The notes under the pieces were generated by a model. The model worked only from the letters and a program-made list of their open reading frames with translations. It did no database searches and was not told the DNA's origin. DNA of 7,384 bases from Bacteroidales bacterium (lineage in GTDB: Bacteria; Bacteroidota; Bacteroidia; Bacteroidales; UBA932). A program made the translations under genes and the position numbers. The first letter of the stretch is position 1. Each line of letters starts with the position of its first letter. The stretch covers positions 1-7,384 of the forward strand of contig JAILAO010000050.1 of assembly GCA_024681565.1 (NCBI GenBank). Direction: 5' to 3'. Positions 1 through 6,291 of this stretch are shown here, piece after piece.

Positions 1-886
1 TCTCCCTGCCGTGGCCGGACTGCAGTCCCGGCTGGACTCTGCCCGGATTGAACTGGACGACATCGGTTCCGAACTGGAGACGCTGGATGCCCGGGTGGAC
101 CTTTCTCCTGAACGCCTGGAAGCGGTCGAGGAACGGATGTCCCGGCTCTATTCTTTGCTGAAGAAGCACGACTGCCGAACGGTTGACGAACTGATTGCCG
201 TGCGGGAGCATTTCAACGAGATGCTTTTTGACTCGGCGGCCGTGGAGGACCGTATCCTTGATCTTGAAAAGGCGGAGAAGGCGGCTGCCGCCCGTTATTC
301 TGCGGCCTGTGACGCCCTGACGCAGGCGCGCCGTGCCGCCGCTCCCGGTTTTGCTGCGGCCATCACGGAATCGCTCCGCTTCCTGGAACTGGACCGTGCC
401 GTTTTCGATGTAGCTGTATCCCAGGCCCCGGAGAGCGCCACGGGTACCGACCGGGTGTCATATCTGTTCTCATCCACCGGGCGGGATCCCGTGGATGTGT
501 CCAAATGTGCCTCGGGCGGAGAACTTTCCCGGATTATGCTCAGCCTGAAGGCTATGATGGCGAAATTCGTCGGTATGCCCACGCTGGTTTTCGATGAGAT
601 CGACACCGGTGTCAGCGGCAGTGTCGCGGACAAGATGGGCCGGATGATCTGTGAGATGGGCCGCGACATGCAGGTCTTCTCCATCACCCATCTTCCGCAG
701 GTGGCCGCCAAGGGCGATGCCCATTATGTGGTTACCAAATCCGTTTCCGCCGACGGCAGGACCGTCTCTTCCATCCGGGAGGTGCAAAACGAAGAACGGA
801 CGATGGAGATCGCCCGTCTTCTGTCCGGCGCTTCCATCACCGAAGCGGCGATAGCCAACGCGCGGGATCTGCTTGCCGGAGCTTGA
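1..886 (+). CDS. recN: DNA repair protein RecN, C-terminal half (5' truncated by window edge)
   Basis: RecN is an SMC-like ATPase acting on DNA double-strand breaks during recombinational repair in the cytoplasm. The reading frame is already open at base 2, so the GTG at 11 is an internal valine and the true start lies upstream. About 294 residues are visible, compared with roughly 550 for the family. Residues 1 to about 120 of the fragment are charged heptad-like coiled coil, the second arm of the SMC hairpin. The C-terminal ATPase lobe follows: ABC signature SGGELSR (nt 512-532), Walker B LVFDEID (584-604), D-loop TGVSG, and the H-loop histidine in SITHLPQVAA (689-691). The Walker A lobe would be outside the window. 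The combination of coiled coil with SGGELSR and DEIDTGVSG is diagnostic of RecN rather than a transporter ATPase. The stop TGA at 884-886 directly abuts the stop of the opposing gene. Confidence 0.96.
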   Translation, partial: LPAVAGLQSRLDSARIELDDIGSELETLDARVDLSPERLEAVEERMSRLYSLLKKHDCRTVDELIAVREHFNEMLFDSAAVEDRILDLEKAEKAAAARYSAACDALTQARRAAAPGFAAAITESLRFLELDRAVFDVAVSQAPESATGTDRVSYLFSSTGRDPVDVSKCASGGELSRIMLSLKAMMAKFVGMPTLVFDEIDTGVSGSVADKMGRMICEMGRDMQVFSITHLPQVAAKGDAHYVVTKSVSADGRTVSSIREVQNEERTMEIARLLSGASITEAAIANARDLLAGA

Positions 887-2137
887 TTACTGGCGGACTG
901 TCGTGAGGTCTGTATTATACACGACGCGCCGGACGGCCTGATTGATGCGGCCGCTCTCTTCTTCGAAGCGGAAATCCGACTGCAGCCCCGTCTTCTCGTA
1001 CTCATCCAGTTTCTTGAACCACTGCCGGCCGTACTTGCTGCACATCGAGACGTAATAGTACATGGTGTCATAACCCTGGAAGGCGAACGATCCGGGCTCG
1101 TCCTGGAACAGTGCGCGGTATGCGAGAATGAAACGTTTCACCTCCGGGTCTTCGTAATCGATGAAATAGGAAGTGGTCAGGTGGGCCTTCGTGTTGTGCA
1201 GGTCTGCCGTGCTGGTGCCGTTGGTCCGGATGCGGGACGTACCGTAGAGGACGATGTTGTTGTTGCGGGCTCCCTCGATGCTCAGATTGCGTACTACGCC
1301 CGTGATAAAGTTGTCCCGGTCCGAAGCGACCATGACATGGACGGGCTGGTCTTTCTGGAACGGGATGTCCTTGACGGCCAGGACGCTGTGGTAGGAGATG
1401 CCCCGCTCCTGCAGTTTCCTGACGAGACGCTCGCTTTGTTCTCCGGGGAGGAAGGCGGCCGTGTCGCGGACCAGATAGAGTTCCGGACCCAGCAGGCGGT
1501 CCTGTCCGACCCAGCGGACCAGGTCGTCGACCTGGGCCGTCCAGGGAGAAGGCGACTGGACGACCGGACCGGTGGCGGCGAGTTCGGCCGCTTTCGGGTC
1601 CAGCGGGGAGATCAGGACTTTGTCTTTTCCGCAGAGCGGAAGCGTTTCCAGGATGGCCTCAGGCGTGACCGGACCGAGGATGACGTCCGCCTGTTCGATC
1701 AGCGATTGGGGCACCCCTTTCTTCTGTCCCTGGGAATCAAACACCTGAAGTTCCACCCGTAAGCCTTGCTCTCCGAGTTCCCGGAGCGCCAACAGCGCTC
1801 CGCTGTAGAAATCCAGGAAGTTCTCGCTGGGTTTTTTGTCGGAAGCCTGCAGCGGAAGGATCAGGCCGACCTGGATGACGGAAGGGATATCGAGTACAAA
1901 GATGTCAGGAAGGGGCAGGCTGTCGGCTGCGGCAAGCGTATCTCCCAGGGCCGCGGACAGCGTATCCGTTCCGGGGCGGAGCAGGGTACTGTCCGGACGG
2001 ATGCGGCGTGCCGTGTCCTGCACGGTGGTCTGCTGCTGTTTCTGCTGCTTCTTTTTGCCGGGGAACAGATACCACTGGGCCGACGCACAGACGGGCAGCG
2101 CGCAGAAGAGGAGTAGGATGAGACAGTATTTCTTCAT
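887..2137 (-). CDS. Secreted type-1 periplasmic-binding-fold protein (ABC-transporter substrate-binding-like)
   Basis: This 416-residue protein starts with a clear Sec signal peptide: MKK, a hydrophobic run to about residue 15, and a likely type I cleavage site after ASA at 20. Cys17 (LPVC) is not a good lipobox. Residues 28-36 are a Lys/Gln tract (KKKQQKQQQ). Residues 40-78 form a low-complexity linker with repeated DT/DS-L motifs (DST, DTL, GDTL, ADSL), probably an extended spacer. The binding fold begins near residue 88 (IQVGLILPLQ) and continues through a VILGPVTPE segment (152-160), a KVLISPLDP segment (173-181), FAFQGYD (351-357) and a C-terminal ESGRINQ stretch (394-400), as in leucine/isoleucine/valine-binding-protein-like receptors. 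Related Bacteroidota proteins often carry N-terminal LysM domains; none is visible here. No permease genes are adjacent, so an envelope or peptidoglycan-associated role, as for LpoA-type proteins, is as plausible as transport. It is the last gene of the minus-strand cluster, 5 bases after the glycosyltransferase. The ligand is unknown. Confidence 0.85.
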   Translation of the reverse strand: MKKYCLILLLFCALPVCASAQWYLFPGKKKQQKQQQTTVQDTARRIRPDSTLLRPGTDTLSAALGDTLAAADSLPLPDIFVLDIPSVIQVGLILPLQASDKKPSENFLDFYSGALLALRELGEQGLRVELQVFDSQGQKKGVPQSLIEQADVILGPVTPEAILETLPLCGKDKVLISPLDPKAAELAATGPVVQSPSPWTAQVDDLVRWVGQDRLLGPELYLVRDTAAFLPGEQSERLVRKLQERGISYHSVLAVKDIPFQKDQPVHVMVASDRDNFITGVVRNLSIEGARNNNIVLYGTSRIRTNGTSTADLHNTKAHLTTSYFIDYEDPEVKRFILAYRALFQDEPGSFAFQGYDTMYYYVSMCSKYGRQWFKKLDEYEKTGLQSDFRFEEESGRINQAVRRVVYNTDLTTVRQ

Positions 2138-2142
2138 GATTC

Positions 2143-3267
2143 CTATTTTATTCTATCGAAAAAGTCGGTCAGGTCATGGCTGAACCGGCTCCAGGAGAGC
2201 CGTTCTTTCTCAGCGCGGATACCGATGCCGAGACGTTTCCGTAACAGCGGGTCGCTGAAATAGCTGCGGATGGCTTCGGCCACGCAGGCTGGCGTACCTT
2301 CTTTGCAGACAATTCCCGTGCCGCGGTCTCCGACGGTCTCTTTCAGGCCGCCTACGTCCGTAACCACCATCGGGACCTCAAAGTGATTGGAGACGGAACT
2401 GATGCCGCTCTGGGTGGCGCTGCGGTAGGGGAGGACGGTCAGGTCCGCCGCGGAGAAATAACGTTTGACCTCCGAATCCCGGATGTAGTCCGGGAAGACA
2501 TGGATGCTTCCGGGGTCCCGGCCGGCATCGATGAGTTTTTGATAGGGCTCGAATGAACCGTAGGGCTCTCCGGCAATGACCAGCTGATAACTGTCGTCCA
2601 GCAGGTCGAAGGCCCGCAGCAGGATGTCCAGCCCCTTGTATTCCCGGATCAGGCCGAAAAAGAGCAGGGTCTTTTTCCCGGACTTCAAGCCGAGGATGCG
2701 TTCAGCCTCTTCTCTGGGGAGTTTCGCCCCGAAGTGGGTGTAGATGGGATGGGGCAGGACGGTATGGGGGATATCGGAGCGCAGGGTCAGCAGGTCCCGG
2801 GAAACCTCTTCGCAGAGGGTCACGGCTGCGTCCAGTCCCTGGAGGAACCAGCGGGTGAGCGGCGCGTCAAACCAATGCCGCTCATGCGGAATGACATTGT
2901 CCAGGATGCCGACGACCCGGCAGTGTCCGCCGACATGCCGGGCTACCCATCCCAGGGACGGGGCGAACCAGGACATCCAATAACGGACGAGGAGGATGTC
3001 GGGATCCCAGTTCCGGATGGCCTTTGCCGTACGGACCCAGGAGAAAGGATTAACCGTATCCAGCAAGGCTTCGGCCTCGATGGATACGGCTTCATCTTCG
3101 GGTGTTACGTATTGGGTCCTGCCGGGGAAGAGGAGATCGGGATACTGCCTGCTGAAATTGTATGCACGGACGTCGTGCTCTTTGCCCAGCTCCTCATAAA
3201 GGTTGGCGTTGAACTGGGCGATACCCCCGCGATAAGGGTGGAAGCAGGACAGGATGGCGATCTTCAA
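2143..3267 (-). CDS. GT4-type glycosyltransferase (GT-B fold), TTG start
   Basis: This 374-residue protein has the two Rossmann-like lobes of GT-B retaining glycosyltransferases. The N-terminal acceptor lobe opens with KIAILSCFHPYRGGIAQF (2-19), including the glycine-rich GGIAQ loop. The C-terminal donor lobe starts near 200 with TLLFFGLIREYKGLDILLRAF (200-220; G205, R208, K211 in the usual phosphate-binding pattern) and includes VIAGEPYG (230-237) and the nucleotide-sugar region PYRSATQSGISS (280-291) followed by VVTDVGGLKE (301-310). The usual EX7E motif is absent; a QSG version takes its place, which is known in some GT4 subgroups. The start is TTG at 3267: the upstream in-frame codon is GGG, preceded by the TAA of the skp-like gene, and the first internal ATG is near residue 98, too late for the fold. 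A GGAG lies 6 bases before the TTG, inside the end of the previous gene. There are no membrane segments, so it is cytoplasmic or peripheral. It probably adds a sugar to an envelope glycan or lipid; donor and acceptor are unknown. Confidence 0.9.
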   Translation of the reverse strand: MKIAILSCFHPYRGGIAQFNANLYEELGKEHDVRAYNFSRQYPDLLFPGRTQYVTPEDEAVSIEAEALLDTVNPFSWVRTAKAIRNWDPDILLVRYWMSWFAPSLGWVARHVGGHCRVVGILDNVIPHERHWFDAPLTRWFLQGLDAAVTLCEEVSRDLLTLRSDIPHTVLPHPIYTHFGAKLPREEAERILGLKSGKKTLLFFGLIREYKGLDILLRAFDLLDDSYQLVIAGEPYGSFEPYQKLIDAGRDPGSIHVFPDYIRDSEVKRYFSAADLTVLPYRSATQSGISSVSNHFEVPMVVTDVGGLKETVGDRGTGIVCKEGTPACVAEAIRSYFSDPLLRKRLGIGIRAEKERLSWSRFSHDLTDFFDRIK

Positions 3268-3270
3268 CCC

Positions 3271-3903
3271 TTACTCCGTTTTGCCCTTTTCCTTGACGTA
3301 GGCGGCGTTGAGGCCTTCGATCAGTGCGTCGGTGATATCGAGTTCGGCGGCGCCGGTGACAATCGGATTCGGGAAGATGTCTCCGGAAATGATGGCGGAA
3401 GAACCGGTCGCGACGATCATGGCATAGCCCTGCGTCTCGTTATAGCCGTCGATGAAAGTCTTGACGGCATCGTAAATCTGATTCAGCATTACCTGCTGCT
3501 CCTCCATGATCTCCTGCTGCTTCTGGTTGGCGTAATTCTCGACGCTGGCCTGCTGCTCCTGCAGTTTCTGGCCCTGAAGCTGGGCGGTGGACTGGGTCAG
3601 AAGACCCTTGTTGATCTTGTCCTGGAAAGCGTTGGCGTCCTTCTGGAACTTGTTGACGCGGCGCTGTACTTCCTGGTTGATGCTGTTGGCCTTGGTCTCA
3701 AAGACGCTGCGCAGGTCGTTGGCCATATCATACTCGGCCAGGACGCGGTCCAGGTTGAAATAAACGATGGCCCCTTTCTGGGCATCGGCCTCGGTCTGGA
3801 CGGGGTCTGCCTGCTTCTTGCTGCCTTTGGTGAGGTCGACGATGGCCAGTGCGATCACGCCGGCGAGGGCGACGATGCTGAGGATAAGCGGTAATTTCTT
3901 CAT
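3271..3903 (-). CDS. OmpH/Skp family periplasmic chaperone
   Basis: This 210-residue protein matches the Skp/OmpH family, trimeric 'jellyfish' chaperones that hold unfolded outer-membrane proteins in the periplasm on the way to BamA. The N-terminus is MKK plus a hydrophobic stretch (about 4-23) without an obvious Ala-X-Ala site, so it may stay as an inner-membrane anchor. The family core starts at AIVYFNLDRVLAEYD (45-59), followed by a long, glutamine-rich amphipathic coiled coil (about 60-150; for example TQSTAQLQGQKLQEQQ at 103-118). The C-terminal closing strand is YAMIVATGSS (160-169), and the ending LDITDALIEGLNAAY (188-202) is typical of Bacteroidota members. ATG at 3903 is chosen because it opens the signal/anchor segment. 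It is the first gene of the cluster, with a candidate promoter box at 3941-3948. In many Bacteroidales the ompH genes follow bamA directly; this copy is about 2.4 kb from bamA and on the other strand. Confidence 0.9.
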   Translation of the reverse strand: MKKLPLILSIVALAGVIALAIVDLTKGSKKQADPVQTEADAQKGAIVYFNLDRVLAEYDMANDLRSVFETKANSINQEVQRRVNKFQKDANAFQDKINKGLLTQSTAQLQGQKLQEQQASVENYANQKQQEIMEEQQVMLNQIYDAVKTFIDGYNETQGYAMIVATGSSAIISGDIFPNPIVTGAAELDITDALIEGLNAAYVKEKGKTE

Positions 3904-3940
3904 TTTTATACGTTATTACTTATAATCGGATAATGAAATG

Positions 3941-3948
3941 CAAAAGTA
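3941..3948 (-). promoter_or_regulatory. Candidate -7 promoter box for the skp-glycosyltransferase-binding protein operon
   Basis: On the minus strand this reads TACTTTTG, a full match to the Bacteroidota -7 consensus TAnnTTTG. A TTTA at 3974-3971 lies 22 bases upstream and could be a weak -33 element (consensus TTTG). Transcription would start a few bases downstream, leaving a leader of roughly 30 bases before the ATG at 3903. The box sits just past the pdxJ stop, so the cluster may have its own promoter as well as read-through from pdxJ. The call rests on pattern match and position only. Confidence 0.5.
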
Positions 3949-3949
3949 G

Positions 3950-4669
3950 TTAAAAATTCTGAATCTGCGATAAATATTCCCGGATAGTTGTCTCCAATCC
4001 CAGGTAGAGGGCATCGCAGATCAGCGCGTGCCCGATGCTGACCTCGTCCGTCCAGGGAATCGTCCGGATGAACCAGGCCAGGTTCTCCAGGGACAGGTCG
4101 TGGCCGGCGTTGAGGCCGAGTCCCAGGTCACGGGCGGCTTCGGCGGTCGCCAGATAGGGAGCGATGGCCGCTTCGCGGTCGCGGGCATATCCTTCCGCGT
4201 AGGCGGCCGTGTAGAGTTCGACCCGGTCGGCGCCGCATTTGAAGGCCCCTTCGGCCATCTTGGGATCGGGATCGATGAAGATGGAGGTGCGGATGCCGCG
4301 CTCTTTGAATGTGGCGCAGATGCGTTTCAGGTAGGAATGGTTGCGGATGGTGTCCCAGCCGGCATTGGATGTCAGCGCATCCGGTGCGTCGGGGACCAGG
4401 GTCACCTGGTCGGGAACGACTTCGCAGACCAGGGCGGTGAAACTGCCGGTCGGGTTGCCCTCGATGTTGAACTCGGTCCTGACCGCGGGACGCAGGATGC
4501 GGACGTCGCTGTAGCGGATGTGCCGCTCGTCCGGACGGGGGTGGACCGTGATGCCTTGCGCTCCGAATTTCTCGCAGTCGAGAGCGGCTTTCAGGACATC
4601 CGGCATGTTGCCGCCGCGGGCGTTGCGCAGCAGGGCAATCTTATTGATATTTACACTTAAGCGGGTCAT
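3950..4669 (-). CDS. pdxJ: Pyridoxine 5'-phosphate synthase
   Basis: PdxJ condenses 1-deoxy-D-xylulose 5-phosphate with 3-amino-2-oxopropyl phosphate to pyridoxine 5'-phosphate in the DXP-dependent vitamin B6 pathway (cytoplasm). The 239-residue TIM barrel carries the family landmarks in order: VNINK with Asn7, ARGG (17-20), HPRPDERHI (43-51) holding the phosphate/substrate residues His43, Arg45 and His50, the catalytic-site Glu70 in NIEGN, Glu151 in RVELYT, NAGHDL with His190, and the phosphate-binding SIGHALICDAL (211-221). The segment LVPDAPDALTSNAGWD (91-106) is the form typical of Bacteroidota. An upstream in-frame ATG at 4714 would add 15 residues, but homologues start at M-T-x-L-S-V-N-I-N-K and the candidate -7 box at 4692-4699 lies between the two, so 4669 is preferred. 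The gene is divergent from nadK; its 3' end is 46 bases from the skp-like gene in the same orientation. Confidence 0.96.
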   Translation of the reverse strand: MTRLSVNINKIALLRNARGGNMPDVLKAALDCEKFGAQGITVHPRPDERHIRYSDVRILRPAVRTEFNIEGNPTGSFTALVCEVVPDQVTLVPDAPDALTSNAGWDTIRNHSYLKRICATFKERGIRTSIFIDPDPKMAEGAFKCGADRVELYTAAYAEGYARDREAAIAPYLATAEAARDLGLGLNAGHDLSLENLAWFIRTIPWTDEVSIGHALICDALYLGLETTIREYLSQIQNF

Positions 4670-4691
4670 TTCAATTGACATTAAAAACACA

Positions 4692-4699
4692 CAAAAGTA
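4692..4699 (-). promoter_or_regulatory. Candidate -7 promoter box for pdxJ
   Basis: The minus strand reads TACTTTTG, identical to the box before the skp-like gene and a full match to TAnnTTTG. A TTTA at 4724-4721 is 21 bases upstream, a possible weak -33. The start of transcription would fall about 15-20 bases before the ATG at 4669. This supports the shorter PdxJ start. It lies in the 80-base divergent pdxJ/nadK region (4670-4749), which is clearly more AT-rich than its flanks. Confidence 0.5.
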
Positions 4700-4732
4700 A
4701 GCATTTCTATACAATTATTGTAAATTAAGTGC

Positions 4733-4740
4733 TAAATTTG
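4733..4740 (+). promoter_or_regulatory. Candidate -7 promoter box for nadK (and uppS)
   Basis: TAAATTTG matches the TAnnTTTG consensus exactly. No good -33 is seen at the expected 19-22 base spacing; the nearest T-run is TTTC at 4704-4707. Transcription would begin only a few bases before the ATG at 4750, giving a nearly leaderless message. This would exclude the alternative GTG start at 4729, which lies upstream of the box. In an AT-rich stretch a chance match is possible. Confidence 0.35.
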
Positions 4741-4749
4741 AAGTCCAAA

Positions 4750-5574
4750 ATGAAATTGGCCTATTATATCAAGAAACAGCGGCTCAAGGGCGATTCCCGC
4801 GTGGAAGCGCTGCTGGACCGTTTCCGGGCAGCGGGGCATATCCTTTATCCTGTCGGACATATTTCCGATTTCCAGCCAGATACGGACGTGCTGCTCAGTC
4901 TGGGCGGCGACGGGACTTTTCTGTCGGCCGCCAACCTGGCCGTTCCGGCCGGTGTCCCGGTGCTGGGGGTCAATTTCGGCCGTCTGGGTTTCCTGTCCGA
5001 AAGTGACCCCGATGCGATCCTGGAGTCTCTCCATGAAAAAGACTATATCGTAGAAGAAAGGGAACTGCTGCAGGTCCGCTGCGATGCGCTTCCCGCCGGA
5101 GAAAGCTGTTCTGTCGCCCTCAATGAGATGAGCGTATCCCGGATGGGAGCCTCGATGCTCGGCGTGGATGTGGAGGTGGACGGCGCCGCCCTGCCGACCT
5201 ATTGGGCGGACGGCCTGCTGGTCGCTACCAGTTCCGGTTCTACGGCATATTCCCTCAGCGTCGGCGGACCGATCTGCCTGCCTGAAACCAAGGTTTTCAT
5301 CGTCGCTCCGATTTCTCCGCACAACCTCAATGTCCGGCCGCTGATCGTGCCGGAAACCTCCCGCCTGCGGATTTCCCTCCATTCCCGCGACGACCGTGCG
5401 GTGCTCACGATGGACAATCGCAATTATACGGTCCCGGTGGACTGCCGGATCGAAGTCTGTGCCGCGCCCACGCGCTTGAAGCGCCTGCGTCCCGGCCATT
5501 CCAATTTTATCAATGCGCTGCGCTCCCGCCTGCTATGGGGAGAAGATGTCCGGAACGGCAGCGATTCAGAGTAA
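4750..5574 (+). CDS. nadK: NAD kinase (ATP-NAD kinase)
   Basis: NadK phosphorylates NAD to NADP in the cytoplasm and is normally essential. The 274-residue protein has the diagnostic motifs in order: LLSLGGDGTFLSAAN (48-62) with the GGDGT diphosphate loop, VPVLGVNFGRLGFLSE (69-84), the NAD-binding NE pair in ALNEMSVSR (123-131), and the glycine-rich ADGLLVATSSGSTAYSLSVG (153-172) with VAPISPHNL (185-193) after it. The usual late VDGQ-like segment reads TMDNRNY (220-226). The start is set at ATG 4750, so that the protein opens with the first beta strand (MKLAYYI) as in relatives; a GTG at 4729 would add seven residues but overlaps the promoter-like box. It is followed after 4 bases by uppS, so the two are probably co-transcribed. 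The last ten or so residues (EDVRNGSDSE) look like a disordered tail. Confidence 0.96.
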   Translation: MKLAYYIKKQRLKGDSRVEALLDRFRAAGHILYPVGHISDFQPDTDVLLSLGGDGTFLSAANLAVPAGVPVLGVNFGRLGFLSESDPDAILESLHEKDYIVEERELLQVRCDALPAGESCSVALNEMSVSRMGASMLGVDVEVDGAALPTYWADGLLVATSSGSTAYSLSVGGPICLPETKVFIVAPISPHNLNVRPLIVPETSRLRISLHSRDDRAVLTMDNRNYTVPVDCRIEVCAAPTRLKRLRPGHSNFINALRSRLLWGEDVRNGSDSE

Positions 5575-5578
5575 AAAC

Positions 5579-6286
5579 ATGCAAGTACCGACTAAATTAC
5601 CGCAGCACGTCTCCATCATCATGGACGGCAACGGCCGCTGGGCCAAGGAAAGGGGAAAAGAGAGAATCCAGGGACACTTCGAAGGTGTCAACAGTGTCCG
5701 TGCGGTCATGGGCGCCGCCGTGGAATGGAAAATCCCCTATGTATCCTTCTTCGCATTCTCTGAGGAGAACTGGGGGAGACCCGAAGCGGAAGTGAACGGG
5801 CTGATGGAACTGATCGGCCGCGCGATGGTGCGGGAGATGGATACGTTCCGGAAGTACGATGTCCGTTTCGTCGTACTGGGCAACCGTGCCCGTCTCTCGG
5901 ATGAAATCAATGCGGACATTGACCGGGCGATGGAGAATACTGCCGGCAACAAAGGGCTCACGATGATTCTTTTCCTGAGTTATAGCGGACAGTGGGATAT
6001 TCTTCAGGCGGCCGAAAAAATGGCACACGATTTGATGAATAATCCCGGGCACCGGGTGCGGCCTGAAGATTTGACCCGCCACCTGGTGACCGCAGGCATT
6101 CCGGATCCGGATCTGCTGATCCGCACCTCGGGAGAAAAAAGAATAAGCAATTACCTGCTATGGCAGACGGCATACACCGAATTTGTATTTACCGAGACCC
6201 TGTGGCCGGACTTCCGGGAAGAGGCCTTCCTGGCGGCCCTGGAAGAATACGCTTCCCGCGACCGGCGTTTCGGAAAAATCAAATAA
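5579..6286 (+). CDS. uppS: Isoprenyl transferase / undecaprenyl diphosphate synthase
   Basis: UppS is a cis-prenyltransferase that adds isopentenyl units to farnesyl diphosphate, making the C55 carrier lipid for peptidoglycan and surface polysaccharides; it acts at the inner face of the cytoplasmic membrane. The 235 residues carry family region I HVSIIMDGNGRWAKERG (10-26) with Asp16, Asn18 and Trp21, His33 in QGHFEG, FSEENWGRP (60-68) with Asn64 and Arg67, and region V DLLIRTSGEKRISNYLLWQ (178-196) with Arg182, Arg188 and Ser190, followed by Glu201 and LWPDF. The segment usually written YGGRWDI or YSSRWEI reads YSGQWDI (135-141), so the arginine is a glutamine here. Start ATG 5579 gives the usual short lead before PQHVSIIMDGN. 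Longer starts at 5513 and 5546 would overlap nadK and add non-conserved residues. The spacing to the nadK stop is 4 bases. bamA follows after 25 bases. Confidence 0.96.
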   Translation: MQVPTKLPQHVSIIMDGNGRWAKERGKERIQGHFEGVNSVRAVMGAAVEWKIPYVSFFAFSEENWGRPEAEVNGLMELIGRAMVREMDTFRKYDVRFVVLGNRARLSDEINADIDRAMENTAGNKGLTMILFLSYSGQWDILQAAEKMAHDLMNNPGHRVRPEDLTRHLVTAGIPDPDLLIRTSGEKRISNYLLWQTAYTEFVFTETLWPDFREEAFLAALEEYASRDRRFGKIK

Positions 6287-6291
6287 TTGGG

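Noticed and set aside
875..894. A short inverted repeat GCCGG / CTGGC around the recN stop as a bidirectional terminator.
   Set aside because: The stem is only five pairs with one wobble, has a ten-base loop and no T-run on either strand; it is too weak to call.
1181..1762. A 193-codon plus-strand open frame inside the binding-protein gene.
   Set aside because: It is the antisense shadow of a gene with a clear signal peptide and family motifs; its own translation is Asp/Arg/Val-rich with no recognisable pattern.
2028..2061. A CTG/TTC-rich simple repeat.
   Set aside because: It encodes the Lys/Gln tract of the binding protein on the minus strand; the units are too few and irregular to annotate as a separate repeat.
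2734..3894. A 386-codon open frame on the plus strand across the glycosyltransferase and skp-like genes.
   Set aside because: It is antisense to two well-supported genes, its translation shows no recognisable family or fold, and long antisense frames are common in GC-rich coding DNA.
4028..4660. A 210-codon plus-strand open frame opposite pdxJ.
   Set aside because: PdxJ on the other strand has all its catalytic motifs; this frame shows none and is a codon-phase shadow.
4670..4714. A 15-residue N-terminal extension of PdxJ from the ATG at 4714.
   Set aside because: It is not present in family members, and the likely -7 promoter box lies inside it.
4732..5499. A 255-codon minus-strand open frame opposite nadK.
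   Set aside because: It lies antisense to intact nadK, and the translation has no recognisable motifs.
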